From a virus: 23,165 bases of DNA. Shown here in pieces: positions 1 to 6,656 of this stretch (position 1 is the first letter of the stretch; the number at the start of each line of letters is the position of its first letter). The stretch is from IMG/VR virus record IMGVR_UViG_3300042731_002549, positions 1 to 23,165 of that record; one strand, 5' to 3'. The notes under the pieces were generated by a model. It was not told the DNA's origin. It made no database searches and was given only the letters and a program-made list of their open reading frames with translations. A program made the translations under genes and the position numbers.

Positions 1-101
1 CGCCACAGCAACAGCCACCAGCTTACGGCCAACAGCCACAAGGCGGCGCGCCGGCTTACGGCCAAGCACCCCAACAGTCTACGGACTACCTGCCGCAGTA
101 G
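1..101 (+). CDS. C-terminal end of an upstream protein, possibly a phage ssDNA-binding protein (partial)
   Basis: The reading frame starting at base 3 is open from the window edge to a TAG at 99-101. The 32 visible residues are rich in Pro, Gln, Gly, Ala and Tyr, with a loose repeat of AYGQ-type motifs, and end in STDYLPQ. A disordered Pro/Gln/Gly tail just before a DNA polymerase gene is typical of phage single-stranded DNA-binding proteins, but no folded domain is in view, so this identity is inference only. A terminator hairpin begins eight bases after the stop, so this is probably the last gene of its transcript. Any other protein with a low-complexity tail would fit equally well. Confidence 0.5.
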   Translation, partial: PQQQPPAYGQQPQGGAPAYGQAPQQSTDYLPQ

Positions 102-108
102 CACTCCC

Positions 109-134
109 GCCCGCTCCGGCGGGCTTTCTTTTCT
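109..134 (+). terminator. Rho-independent terminator after the upstream gene
   Basis: A perfect 6-bp GC stem (GCCCGC at 109-114 pairing with GCGGGC at 119-124) encloses the tetraloop TCCG. It is followed on the + strand by the T-rich run TTTCTTTTCT at 125-134. This is the classical intrinsic terminator layout. It lies directly after the stop at 101 and before the small ORF at 150, so the polymerase block may need read-through or its own promoter, which I could not identify. Confidence 0.75.
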
Positions 135-149
135 AAAAAGGTGACTGGT

Positions 150-383
150 ATGCACTTCCACAAAGAGAAAGGCCGGCAGGTGCTCGACATGTCGGGTGAC
201 ATGGTCCTCACTTTCAACAGGGACTTGGTTCTCGCTCGTTCCAAATCCGCCGCCCCGCAGGTGGTCCGCAGTGCGACGTATATCTGCGACATGGGCCGGT
301 TGACCTTGCGCGGCAAAATCGCGACGTCGTTCCGCGCTCTAGCGTTTATATGGGGAGGGGACCCGCGATGCGCAAACAAGTAA
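150..383 (+). CDS. Small hypothetical protein upstream of DNA polymerase (77 aa)
   Basis: I do not recognise this protein. The ATG at 150 is preceded by AAGGTG at a spacing of six bases; an in-frame GTG at 141 is less likely because it overlaps that ribosome binding site. Codon third positions are mostly G or C, as in the neighbouring genes, which supports real coding. The product is basic and mixed in character, beginning MHFHKEKGRQVL, with no signal peptide or clear membrane segment. Its last 16 bases overlap the start of the polymerase gene in another frame, and its 3' part contains the polymerase ribosome binding site, so translation of the two could be coupled. It could instead be a chance open frame in GC-rich leader DNA. 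Confidence 0.5.
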   Translation: MHFHKEKGRQVLDMSGDMVLTFNRDLVLARSKSAAPQVVRSATYICDMGRLTLRGKIATSFRALAFIWGGDPRCANK

Positions 384-2722
384 TAGAACACCCCGACACC
401 GGCCACATATTTGTCGGCGAGTGGGGCGACTGCGGCGTTGACCCGACCCGACTGCCTGCAGGCACACGGATCGCCACGACGACAGGGGTGTCGACAGTGC
501 TCCCGTCTATGGACTTCGAGACCTACAGCGAGGCGGGCTTTGTGATCGACCCGCACACCGGCAAAGTGCGCGGTGCGGGTTCCAGCGGCAAAGGCGGCCT
601 GCCTGTAGTGGGCACGCCTGTCTACGCGGAGCACCCGTCGTGCGAGATACTGTCGCTAGCCTATGATTTAAAAGACGGGCGCGGTCGACGCCGTTGGCTG
701 CCTGGTACGCCGTACCCTGCCGACCTGCTCGACCACATAGCCCGAGGCGGCGCGATTGAGGCGTGGAACATAACTTTCGAGTTTTATATCTGGAACCTTG
801 TCGCCGTGCGCAAGCTAGGGTGGCCACCCCTTCAAATCGACCAGTGTTTTTGCGCCATGGCCAAGTCGCGCCGGTACAGCATGCCGGGCGCACTAGGCAA
901 AGCGGCGCAGGTGCTCGGCACGGCGGACAAGTTAAGCGACGGGAAACGATTGATCCAAAAACTAACACGACCCCACACTCCGACGAAAAGCCGTCCGGAC
1001 GTCCGCTGGACACCCGCGACCGCGTGGCAGGACTTCGTCGACTTCTATGCGTACAACGAACAGGACGTCGCCGCCGAGGACCATGCGGCGGCCCTTATTC
1101 CCGACTTGACCGATTACGAGCTGCCGGTGTGGCGCATGGATCAAAAAATCAACATACGCGGCGTACGGGTCGACACCGTCACACTCGACGCCGCTCTCGA
1201 CATCTTAGGGCAGGCCGAGCGCAAGTACACACAGCGCCTCGCCGAAGTGACGGGCGGTGCGGTGGGCAGCGCGTCCGAAGTGGCCAAGCTGCTTGCCTGG
1301 CTCGCGTCCGTCGGTGTTCACTTGCCAAGCCTCGACGCCGAAGCGGTGCGCGACGCCCTCAAGTCGGAGGGCATACCTGCTGCCGCCCGTGAGGTGCTCG
1401 AGATTCGAGAGGCACTTGCGTCCGCCAACGTCAAAAAGCTGCGGTCCCTAAAACTGCAGGTGTCCAGCGACGGTCGCCTGCGTGACCAGTACTCATACTG
1501 CGGGGCGGATCGCACGGGACGGTGGTCGGCGGGTGGCGTGCAACTGCAGAACATAACGTCGAAAGGCCCTAAAACGGCAAGCTGCGCGGACTGTGAGCAG
1601 TACTTCGGCGCACACCACGCCGCCACGGGTTGCCCACGGTGCGGCGCGCCGGACTGGGCTGTCGAGCCCGCGCCCGAGTGGACCATCGAATGCGTCGAGC
1701 AAGCCATCGCGGACATACGCACCGGTGAACTCGCGGCGGTCGAATGGTACTGGGGCACGGTGGTCGCGACGTTGTGCGGCTGCCTGCGCGGGATGTTCAT
1801 GGCAGCGGAGGGGAAAAAATTCGTGTGTGTTGACTTCTCGGCCATCGAGGCAGTCGCCGCGGCTTGCTTGTCGCGCTGTCAATGGCGGATCGACGTGTTC
1901 GCTACGCATGGCAAAATTTACGAGATGTCGGCGTCTAAGATAACAGGCACGCCGCTCGAGGTTTACGACGCGTACAAAAAAGAGCACGGCATGGCGCACC
2001 CCGACCGCAAGAAAATCGGCAAGGTCGCCGAGCTGGCGAGCGGGTACGGCGGCTGGGTCGGCGCGTGGCGTAACTTCGGGGCGGATATGGATGACGACGA
2101 GATAAAGCGCCAAATACTAGCATGGCGGGAAGCCTCCCCCGAGATCGTCGAAATGTGGGGCGGCGAGTACAAGTGGTGCGGCCCCGGCAAGTGGGATTAT
2201 AAACACGAACTGCACGGCCTCGAGGGTTGTGCCATGCAGGCGATCATGTATCCGGGTTACGAGTTCACGCATTACGACATATCGTATTTCGTGCGTGACG
2301 ACGTTCTGTTCTGCAGGCTGCCGTCCGGCCGCTTCCTGCACTACCACGAACCGCGCCTCGTACCTATCGAGGACAAGCTGCGGAGGGGCCCTGCGCACTC
2401 GATCACGTTTATGGGGTACAACTCTAACCCGATGAAAGGTGCGGTCGGCTGGCAGCGCTTGGAGACGTACGGCGGGAGACTGTTCGAGAACGTGGTGCAG
2501 GCCGTGAGCCGAGACATACAAGCCGAGGCGCTGCTGCGTGCAGAAGCGGCAGGGTATCCGATTGTCATGCACACGCACGACGAGGGCTGTGCCGAAGTGC
2601 CGGACGACCCACGCTACAACGTCGACGACTTGTGCCAGATCATGGCGCACCCGCCGACATGGTGCCAGTGGTGGCCGTTAAAGGCGGCAGGCTGGGAACA
2701 CAAACGGTATCAAAAGGATTAA
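368..2722 (+). CDS. Phage family A DNA polymerase with 3'-5' exonuclease domain
   Basis: A replicative PolI-type polymerase of 784 residues. The ATG at 368 is chosen because GGGGAGGGG lies just upstream; an in-frame ATG at 350 has no such site. The exonuclease domain shows D49-F-E51 (MDFETYSEAG), an Exo II-like WNITFEFYIWN segment and an Exo III-like YNEQDVAAED segment. The polymerase domain shows motif A DFSAIEA with Asp489, motif B near residues 546-565 (DRKKIGKVAELASGYGG) and motif C HTHDEG with Asp738. No 5' nuclease domain is present, as usual for phage enzymes. Between the QLQNI segment and motif A lies an inserted Cys4 zinc ribbon (C406-x2-C409-x12-C422-x2-C425). The Arg that usually follows the IE of motif A is Val here; I recall related phage polymerases with the same feature but cannot check. 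It implies the phage replicates with its own polymerase. Confidence 0.95.
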   Translation: MRKQVIEHPDTGHIFVGEWGDCGVDPTRLPAGTRIATTTGVSTVLPSMDFETYSEAGFVIDPHTGKVRGAGSSGKGGLPVVGTPVYAEHPSCEILSLAYDLKDGRGRRRWLPGTPYPADLLDHIARGGAIEAWNITFEFYIWNLVAVRKLGWPPLQIDQCFCAMAKSRRYSMPGALGKAAQVLGTADKLSDGKRLIQKLTRPHTPTKSRPDVRWTPATAWQDFVDFYAYNEQDVAAEDHAAALIPDLTDYELPVWRMDQKINIRGVRVDTVTLDAALDILGQAERKYTQRLAEVTGGAVGSASEVAKLLAWLASVGVHLPSLDAEAVRDALKSEGIPAAAREVLEIREALASANVKKLRSLKLQVSSDGRLRDQYSYCGADRTGRWSAGGVQLQNITSKGPKTASCADCEQYFGAHHAATGCPRCGAPDWAVEPAPEWTIECVEQAIADIRTGELAAVEWYWGTVVATLCGCLRGMFMAAEGKKFVCVDFSAIEAVAAACLSRCQWRIDVFATHGKIYEMSASKITGTPLEVYDAYKKEHGMAHPDRKKIGKVAELASGYGGWVGAWRNFGADMDDDEIKRQILAWREASPEIVEMWGGEYKWCGPGKWDYKHELHGLEGCAMQAIMYPGYEFTHYDISYFVRDDVLFCRLPSGRFLHYHEPRLVPIEDKLRRGPAHSITFMGYNSNPMKGAVGWQRLETYGGRLFENVVQAVSRDIQAEALLRAEAAGYPIVMHTHDEGCAEVPDDPRYNVDDLCQIMAHPPTWCQWWPLKAAGWEHKRYQKD

Positions 2723-2727
2723 TCAAC

Positions 2728-3069
2728 ATGAGAACATTAGACGAAATTGTCGACGCGGTCCGCCGTGGCGACGAGGTAGAACACGACGAACTGCGACTCG
2801 CTGTGGTGGCGTTCGATGTGCTGCTCGCCAACCTGGACCTGCCACAGGACCACGCGCGACTAAGCAAGTACATGCTTGCCGCCGGTTTACCCCCTCGCCG
2901 GTACGTCGGCAAGGCCAACGACCCCGACCAGCCCGAGTCGGTCGAGTGGTATGTGCGCATGAAAGCGGTCAGCACCCCGCAGTCGCACGAGTGGGACGGC
3001 GACCACTGCGCAAAGTGTGGCGACTCCGACTGGTATGCAGGGCCGACGTGCAAGGGGAGGACGTCGTGA
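2728..3069 (+). CDS. Small cysteine-containing phage protein of the polymerase operon (113 aa)
   Basis: Function not recognised. The ATG at 2728 follows the polymerase stop by five bases, with AAGGA nine bases upstream. The N-terminal half is a predicted helical segment (RTLDEIVDAVRRGDEVEHDE) of a style common in small phage early proteins. The C-terminus contains DHCAKCGDSDW followed by a further Cys, which looks like part of a small zinc-binding knuckle. Its TGA stop overlaps the GTG start of the next gene as GTGA, so the two are probably translationally coupled. The pairing with another cysteine-rich protein suggests a nucleic-acid-related role, but that is inference. Confidence 0.75.
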   Translation: MRTLDEIVDAVRRGDEVEHDELRLAVVAFDVLLANLDLPQDHARLSKYMLAAGLPPRRYVGKANDPDQPESVEWYVRMKAVSTPQSHEWDGDHCAKCGDSDWYAGPTCKGRTS

Positions 3070-3401
3070 ACTGGGAGGTCCGCGCCGTTGAGTACCAGCT
3101 CAAACTCGGCGGCAAGCCTCGGCGGCGCAAGCATTACCGCTGCGGGTCGTGCAGGGGTCGCGCCTCGCTGGCGAGAGAGCTGTGGCTATACACCCGACCG
3201 CCTGCGTGCAAGTCGTGCGGGGCGGTGGATTGGCGGCTGGACATGCACAGAACCAAAGAGTTGACGACGCGAACAGGCGTCTACAACGTGTGCCACTGCC
3301 CAGGACTGACGCACCCGCACAGGGCGGGGAGTTCGGTGTGGTGTGAGTTACACAAGACGGGTCCGACCGAGGACGATTATGTCAGTCGTTACGGGAGGTA
3401 A
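3066..3401 (+). CDS. Putative zinc-finger protein (111 aa)
   Basis: The GTG start at 3066 is set by GGGGAGGA just upstream and by the GTGA overlap with the previous stop; the longer upstream extension of the open frame is arginine-rich shadow sequence. Three cysteine clusters are visible: YRCGSCRG near residue 25, PACKSCGAVDW near residue 50, and a C-x-C / H-x-H / C-x2-H group ending the protein (VCHCPGLTHPHR then WCELH). This could bind two or more zinc ions. I recall similar CHC-G-PHR-GS-C small proteins in phage early regions but know no assigned function. The last 20 bases overlap the 3' end of the convergent spanin gene on the other strand. Confidence 0.75.
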   Translation: MNWEVRAVEYQLKLGGKPRRRKHYRCGSCRGRASLARELWLYTRPPACKSCGAVDWRLDMHRTKELTTRTGVYNVCHCPGLTHPHRAGSSVWCELHKTGPTEDDYVSRYGR

Positions 3402-3840
3402 ACCATTCGACGAGCGCCTCCTGGCGGCGCATGTTCTCCCGGCAAATTGCGTAATTTTCCGTCACGACACGGAGCGCGTCGACATCGGTTGCAACGGTGT
3501 CGGAGGTGCTAGCAGTTCCGCCGGGGGTTGCGCCGGTCTCGGGCACTCCTGCGGCTTGATTGTGTGTGCGCAGCCAGTCGCCACTAAGATCACAGCGCCC
3601 AGCGCTATCGCTTTCAGCATAACGGATAACCTCTTTAATGATGACACGCCCCTCGGCCTCGAGGGCAGCGCGCTCGGCGGCAGCGGCGCGACCTAATGCG
3701 TCGGCGCGATCCTGCTCGAGTTGTTCGATCTTGCGGGCGTCTTGCAGCGCCTGGTTGTGCCCAGCGTCGATGCGCCACTGGTTGACGGTCCAACCGGCCA
3801 CAAACCCCACCACCAAAACACCCGCGTATATTTTAATCAT
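3382..3840 (-). CDS. Rz: Inner-membrane spanin (Rz-like)
   Basis: A 152-residue protein with an N-terminal membrane anchor (IYAGVLVVGFVAGW) and a long charged helical, probably coiled-coil, periplasmic segment (EQLEQDRADALGRAAAAERA). This is the standard i-spanin plan: it pairs with the outer-membrane lipoprotein Rz1 and fuses the membranes after peptidoglycan is cut. The ATG at 3840 overlaps the preceding gene by eight bases; an upstream in-frame TTG at 3852 would add four residues and is less likely. The position at the end of the lysis cassette, and a lipoprotein gene nested in another frame, make the call firm despite low sequence conservation of the family. Confidence 0.9.
   Translation of the reverse strand: MIKIYAGVLVVGFVAGWTVNQWRIDAGHNQALQDARKIEQLEQDRADALGRAAAAERAALEAEGRVIIKEVIRYAESDSAGRCDLSGDWLRTHNQAAGVPETGATPGGTASTSDTVATDVDALRVVTENYAICRENMRRQEALVEWFTSRND
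3462..3620 (-). CDS. Rz1: Outer-membrane lipoprotein spanin (Rz1-like), nested inside Rz
   Basis: A 52-residue lipoprotein fully embedded in the Rz gene in a different frame. The ATG at 3620 follows AAAGAGG by nine bases; a GTG at 3647 is in frame but would place nine residues before the signal peptide. The signal MLKAIALGAVILVATGC ends in a lipobox-like VATGC with Cys17 as the predicted lipidation site. The mature part is short and proline-rich (ECPRPAQPP, APPTPLQP), as in lambda Rz1. The nested arrangement is known from lambda and many other phages. Outer-membrane spanins require an outer membrane, so this is the best evidence here for a Gram-negative host. Confidence 0.92.
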   Translation of the reverse strand: MLKAIALGAVILVATGCAHTIKPQECPRPAQPPAELLAPPTPLQPMSTRSVS

Positions 3841-4072
3841 GGTCCCGCTCAACAGGTAGACGTACGTGCTCGTACATTAATTTGATCGCACCGACAAGCG
3901 CACCCATATACGCGAACGCACCGGCGTGCTGCCACTCCTTCCACTCAGCAAACCCGCCGACGTACATGGTGTGGAAGTCGTACGCCAGCCAGCACACGAA
4001 CAGAAAGCCGACGTTTTGAATAACACGCCAGCGCTGCAGGACGTGTATCACGTCACGAGAGGAGGTGCTCAA
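3833..4072 (-). CDS. Putative small holin (two membrane segments)
   Basis: A 79-residue protein between the XhlA-like protein and Rz. Two hydrophobic segments are visible (VGFLFVCWLAYDF and AGAFAYMGALVGAIKLMY) with a charged C-terminus ending in ERDHD. Size, topology and position fit a class II-like holin that releases the leaderless endolysin. The start is a TTG at 4072 with GGGGGTG upstream, overlapping the previous gene by 20 bases; an in-frame GTG seven codons later is an alternative. I cannot match it to a named holin family, so it could be an antiholin or another membrane component of the cassette. Confidence 0.65.
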   Translation of the reverse strand: MSTSSRDVIHVLQRWRVIQNVGFLFVCWLAYDFHTMYVGGFAEWKEWQHAGAFAYMGALVGAIKLMYEHVRLPVERDHD

Positions 4073-4430
4073 CTAACACCCCCGCGAGCAATAGGACAAA
4101 ACCACCGAGCACTGCCCGTTTTATTGAGCGGACGTCGTCCTCGTGGTTCTTGATCTTTTTTTCGATGACTTGCAGCCTCCCGTCCATTTCACGGTCGACC
4201 GTCAGCCCGTCGCGCACTTCCTCTGCGAGGCGTCGGACTTCGATTGCGAGGTCATTGGTTTGGACGGCATACTGCCCGACAAGCTTCTCCATGTCGCTGT
4301 GCATGCGGGTCATGTTCTCATTCATGGCGACCAACTGCGTCACAACGGCGTCGAACTTAGTCGACACGATCTCGTTGTTTGCGCGGGTTACTGCCTCAAA
4401 TTCGGGGCGGGGTATAAAGTCTGCGCTCAT
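4053..4430 (-). CDS. XhlA-like (haemolysin-type) membrane-anchored lysis protein
   Basis: A 125-residue protein consisting of a long predicted coiled-coil region (TRMHSDMEKLVGQY through REMDGRLQVIEKKIKNHED) followed by one C-terminal membrane helix (AVLGGFVLLLAGVLVEHLL). This plan matches the XhlA family, which works with holin and endolysin in several phages and prophages. The ATG overlaps the endolysin stop as ATGA. Position between endolysin and the small membrane protein supports a lysis role. A tail-associated coiled-coil function is possible but less likely. Confidence 0.7.
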   Translation of the reverse strand: MSADFIPRPEFEAVTRANNEIVSTKFDAVVTQLVAMNENMTRMHSDMEKLVGQYAVQTNDLAIEVRRLAEEVRDGLTVDREMDGRLQVIEKKIKNHEDDVRSIKRAVLGGFVLLLAGVLVEHLLS

Positions 4431-4969
4431 AATGCCCCCACTCGGTGGGATAGCCAGCCGTACAGGAAGCGTTCGTCTTTTTCGCGGCGCTCGGCCAGTT
4501 CAACGTACGCGGCGCCCTGCAGGCAGTCCAGCGCCCGGCGGAGAATGCGCTCGTCTCGGTGCGCCAGGTATGCAGCAAGGGCGCGCAGTGTTGCGGGTCC
4601 GATTTGACCGTCGACGACTAGGTCGGGGTACAAGCGGCCGCGGTTGTTAAGAGTGGTTAGGGCTCGCTGCAGGAACGTCCCTGCGCGGGTCGGCCCCATG
4701 TTGACGGCAGTGTCGACGACTTCCTCGGCGATAGCGTTGGACATGTCGGCGAGCTGGTCGCCCCCTACGCTGTCCCAGTACCGCCCGACGTAAATCTCGA
4801 AAGCAACCGAGCGCGGCATGTCGGCCATGAGACCCCCATACCCGGCAGCCCGTGCGACCGCTTCGGTCACACCCCAATTCGTCGCACCGCCCGAGTCGAG
4901 CGGATCGTCAACGAAGCCGCCCTCCCGGTCGATTATCCCTTCTATTACTCTCGTTTTTAGGTCCAACAT
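4427..4969 (-). CDS. Endolysin, glycoside hydrolase family 108 (lysozyme-like muramidase)
   Basis: A 180-residue peptidoglycan hydrolase. The N-terminal domain begins IIDREGGFVDDPLDSGGATN, the hallmark of GH108 (ZliS-type) lysozymes, with the predicted catalytic Glu at residue 16. The C-terminal half (PDLVVDGQIGPATLRALAAY) matches the small peptidoglycan-binding domain usually fused in this family. There is no signal peptide, so export should depend on the holin candidate downstream. The ATG at 4969 is chosen over an upstream in-frame ATG at 4999 because GAGG lies seven bases before it and it starts just after the preceding stop at 4972. Confidence 0.93.
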   Translation of the reverse strand: MLDLKTRVIEGIIDREGGFVDDPLDSGGATNWGVTEAVARAAGYGGLMADMPRSVAFEIYVGRYWDSVGGDQLADMSNAIAEEVVDTAVNMGPTRAGTFLQRALTTLNNRGRLYPDLVVDGQIGPATLRALAAYLAHRDERILRRALDCLQGAAYVELAERREKDERFLYGWLSHRVGAL

Positions 4970-4971
4970 GT

Positions 4972-5379
4972 TCACGCCTCGCCGGGGTAGTCGTCCCATT
5001 TTGGATGACTCGCAGCCAGTTCGTCAAGCGTCGGCAGCGTGCCGGACGCCACAACGGCGTCGCGATACAGGACCAGCTCGTCGGCTAGCCAGCGCATCCG
5101 CTGCGCTTCCGCCGCGACGCGAGGCACTGTCGAGTCGTGTAGTGTGCGCATCTCGTAATAGGACGGATACCCCTTGTCGCGTGCGATGGCGTTGGCGTAT
5201 CCCTCCAAGTGCCCGACCAGCGCGTCGACCTGTTTGTCGACTAACTCGCTTTGCGTCTCGAACGGCTCGGCGTTGTCGATGTCGTCCTGCGTAACGTACC
5301 CGAGGCGGAGCAAGTCCGCGACGGGGCCGCTTGAATTACCGTGCGTCGCTTGTGTGTGTTCGGGGTTTGTGTACTTCAT
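4972..5379 (-). CDS. Hypothetical protein downstream of tail fibre (possible fibre accessory/assembly protein)
   Basis: A 135-residue soluble protein starting MKYTNPEHTQATHG, with ATG four bases after the tail fibre stop. Most of the chain looks helical (DKQVDALVGHLEGYANAIAR), and the C-terminus (LYRDAVVASGTLPTLDELAA) resembles in style the C-terminal ends of tail-fibre-assembly proteins that sit at this position in many phages. No catalytic motif is visible and I cannot assign a family. A role in folding or attaching the fibre is inferred from position only. Confidence 0.6.
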   Translation of the reverse strand: MKYTNPEHTQATHGNSSGPVADLLRLGYVTQDDIDNAEPFETQSELVDKQVDALVGHLEGYANAIARDKGYPSYYEMRTLHDSTVPRVAAEAQRMRWLADELVLYRDAVVASGTLPTLDELAASHPKWDDYPGEA

Positions 5380-5382
5380 ACT

Positions 5383-6645
5383 CTACAGCCTCGCGTTAAT
5401 GTCTATGTAGCGCCCGCTTTCGTTCTCAAAAGCCAAAAAGAATGTATCCCCTACGGAATGCGTGCCCGTGGTTCGAGTCACCGCGGCCGCCGCGGCTTTC
5501 ACTCCGATGTCGAAGGAGCTTGTGAACGTGGCGGGGTTGTTCAAGCCCGACACCTGTCTGATTAGAAACGCCCCGGCAGTGGGGACCCCGATGATAACGG
5601 GCACTGTTCTTTTCTCGGTATAATAGAAAGGCGCAGACACAACAGTCGAGGACGTCGCGTGGCCGATGCCGAGCACCGTCTCGTCGGCGGCAAACGATTG
5701 CATGCGCTCGAAATACCGCTTGCACTCCGCCAAGTCAGTGGCGTAGCTGTTAGGCTCGAACACACTCGGGACGGTGCCCTCTTCTAGTTTTTCCGCGGTA
5801 ATTTCCACAAAGTCACCAGCTGACTTAACCCACTGCGTAGACTGGTCCGTGCTGATAAAGTCCCCGTCCTGCCACACACCTGTCGTCGACGTCTGGAACG
5901 TGCCCTCGTTGCACCCTGCTACGCGCAATTGAAAGCCCAGACCGTCGGCGTCGCCCGATACGGTGTTCGCCTCGAAAGGTACGACCACCGACACGGTGTT
6001 CTCGCCTGAGACCACGTCCACGTCTACAATATACGTCCGAGTGGGCGCTATCCTGCGAAATGCGATAGGGATTTTCCCCGAGAAATTAGTGGTTATCTTT
6101 GCCGAGTACACGACCGTTTTCGAGTTAAGGCCGAGCACGTTCTGCGTCTCGAAACGGCGCTCGTAACGCCCGGCTATCTTAACCCCCGACAAGTCTGTCA
6201 CGGCGGAGCCTGCCGTCACTTTTACGGTCCGAAGCCCGTCAGCGGCCCCCCTTGTACCCGTCAGCGACCCCGTCCCCGAGGTGTTCGCAGCGGTTATCTC
6301 GTCCGCTATGTAGACCGGGGTGCTCCCTACGATTGTAGGCCCGTCCCCGTTTTCCTGGCTAACCGCCATCGACGGGTTAATTATATAGTTTTTGCGTTTG
6401 AGACCCAGGATCGCCTCGAGGTACTGCGACGCGCCGACCTTGTCAGGCGTGCCGGTTGGTGTGATACCAGCCTCGCCGAGCAGTGCTTGCCCGAGCCCGA
6501 ATAGGTCATTAATTAATGCCTTCTCCCATGGCGTGCCTGTGCCGTCGCCGGAAACCGCGACGTTTTGCGCCTTTCCGTAGGGGTAGCCGTCCGGGTCGGA
6601 CGTGTCGATCTTGCCGGGGTATTGTGTGGCCGGGTTTATAGCCAT
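5383..6645 (-). CDS. Tail fibre / receptor-binding protein
   Basis: A 420-residue structural protein. The N-terminal ~90 residues (AINPATQYPGKIDTSDPDGY) probably attach it to the baseplate. The middle part contains a beta-rich jelly-roll-like domain of the type common in phage fibres, ending in EKLEEGTVPSVFEPNSYATD and LAECKRYFERM near residues 300-315, a signature often seen in fibres and lectin-like tail proteins. The last ~100 residues form a separate domain, likely the receptor-contacting tip. The ATG at 6645 follows AGGAG by eight bases and begins after the previous stop at 6657; a start at 6687 inside the upstream gene is rejected. It directly follows the baseplate genes. Confidence 0.82.
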   Translation of the reverse strand: MAINPATQYPGKIDTSDPDGYPYGKAQNVAVSGDGTGTPWEKALINDLFGLGQALLGEAGITPTGTPDKVGASQYLEAILGLKRKNYIINPSMAVSQENGDGPTIVGSTPVYIADEITAANTSGTGSLTGTRGAADGLRTVKVTAGSAVTDLSGVKIAGRYERRFETQNVLGLNSKTVVYSAKITTNFSGKIPIAFRRIAPTRTYIVDVDVVSGENTVSVVVPFEANTVSGDADGLGFQLRVAGCNEGTFQTSTTGVWQDGDFISTDQSTQWVKSAGDFVEITAEKLEEGTVPSVFEPNSYATDLAECKRYFERMQSFAADETVLGIGHATSSTVVSAPFYYTEKRTVPVIIGVPTAGAFLIRQVSGLNNPATFTSSFDIGVKAAAAAVTRTTGTHSVGDTFFLAFENESGRYIDINARL

Positions 6646-6656
6646 GAGGTTCTCTC

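Noticed and set aside
86-634. A 182-codon - strand frame opposite the small ORF and polymerase start
   Set aside because: Arg/His-rich antisense shadow of the polymerase gene with no ribosome binding site or family pattern.
3343-3696. A 117-codon + strand frame across the Rz/Rz1 region
   Set aside because: It overlaps two well-supported nested spanin genes and the end of the zinc-finger gene, and its product is Gly/Ser-rich without recognisable features.
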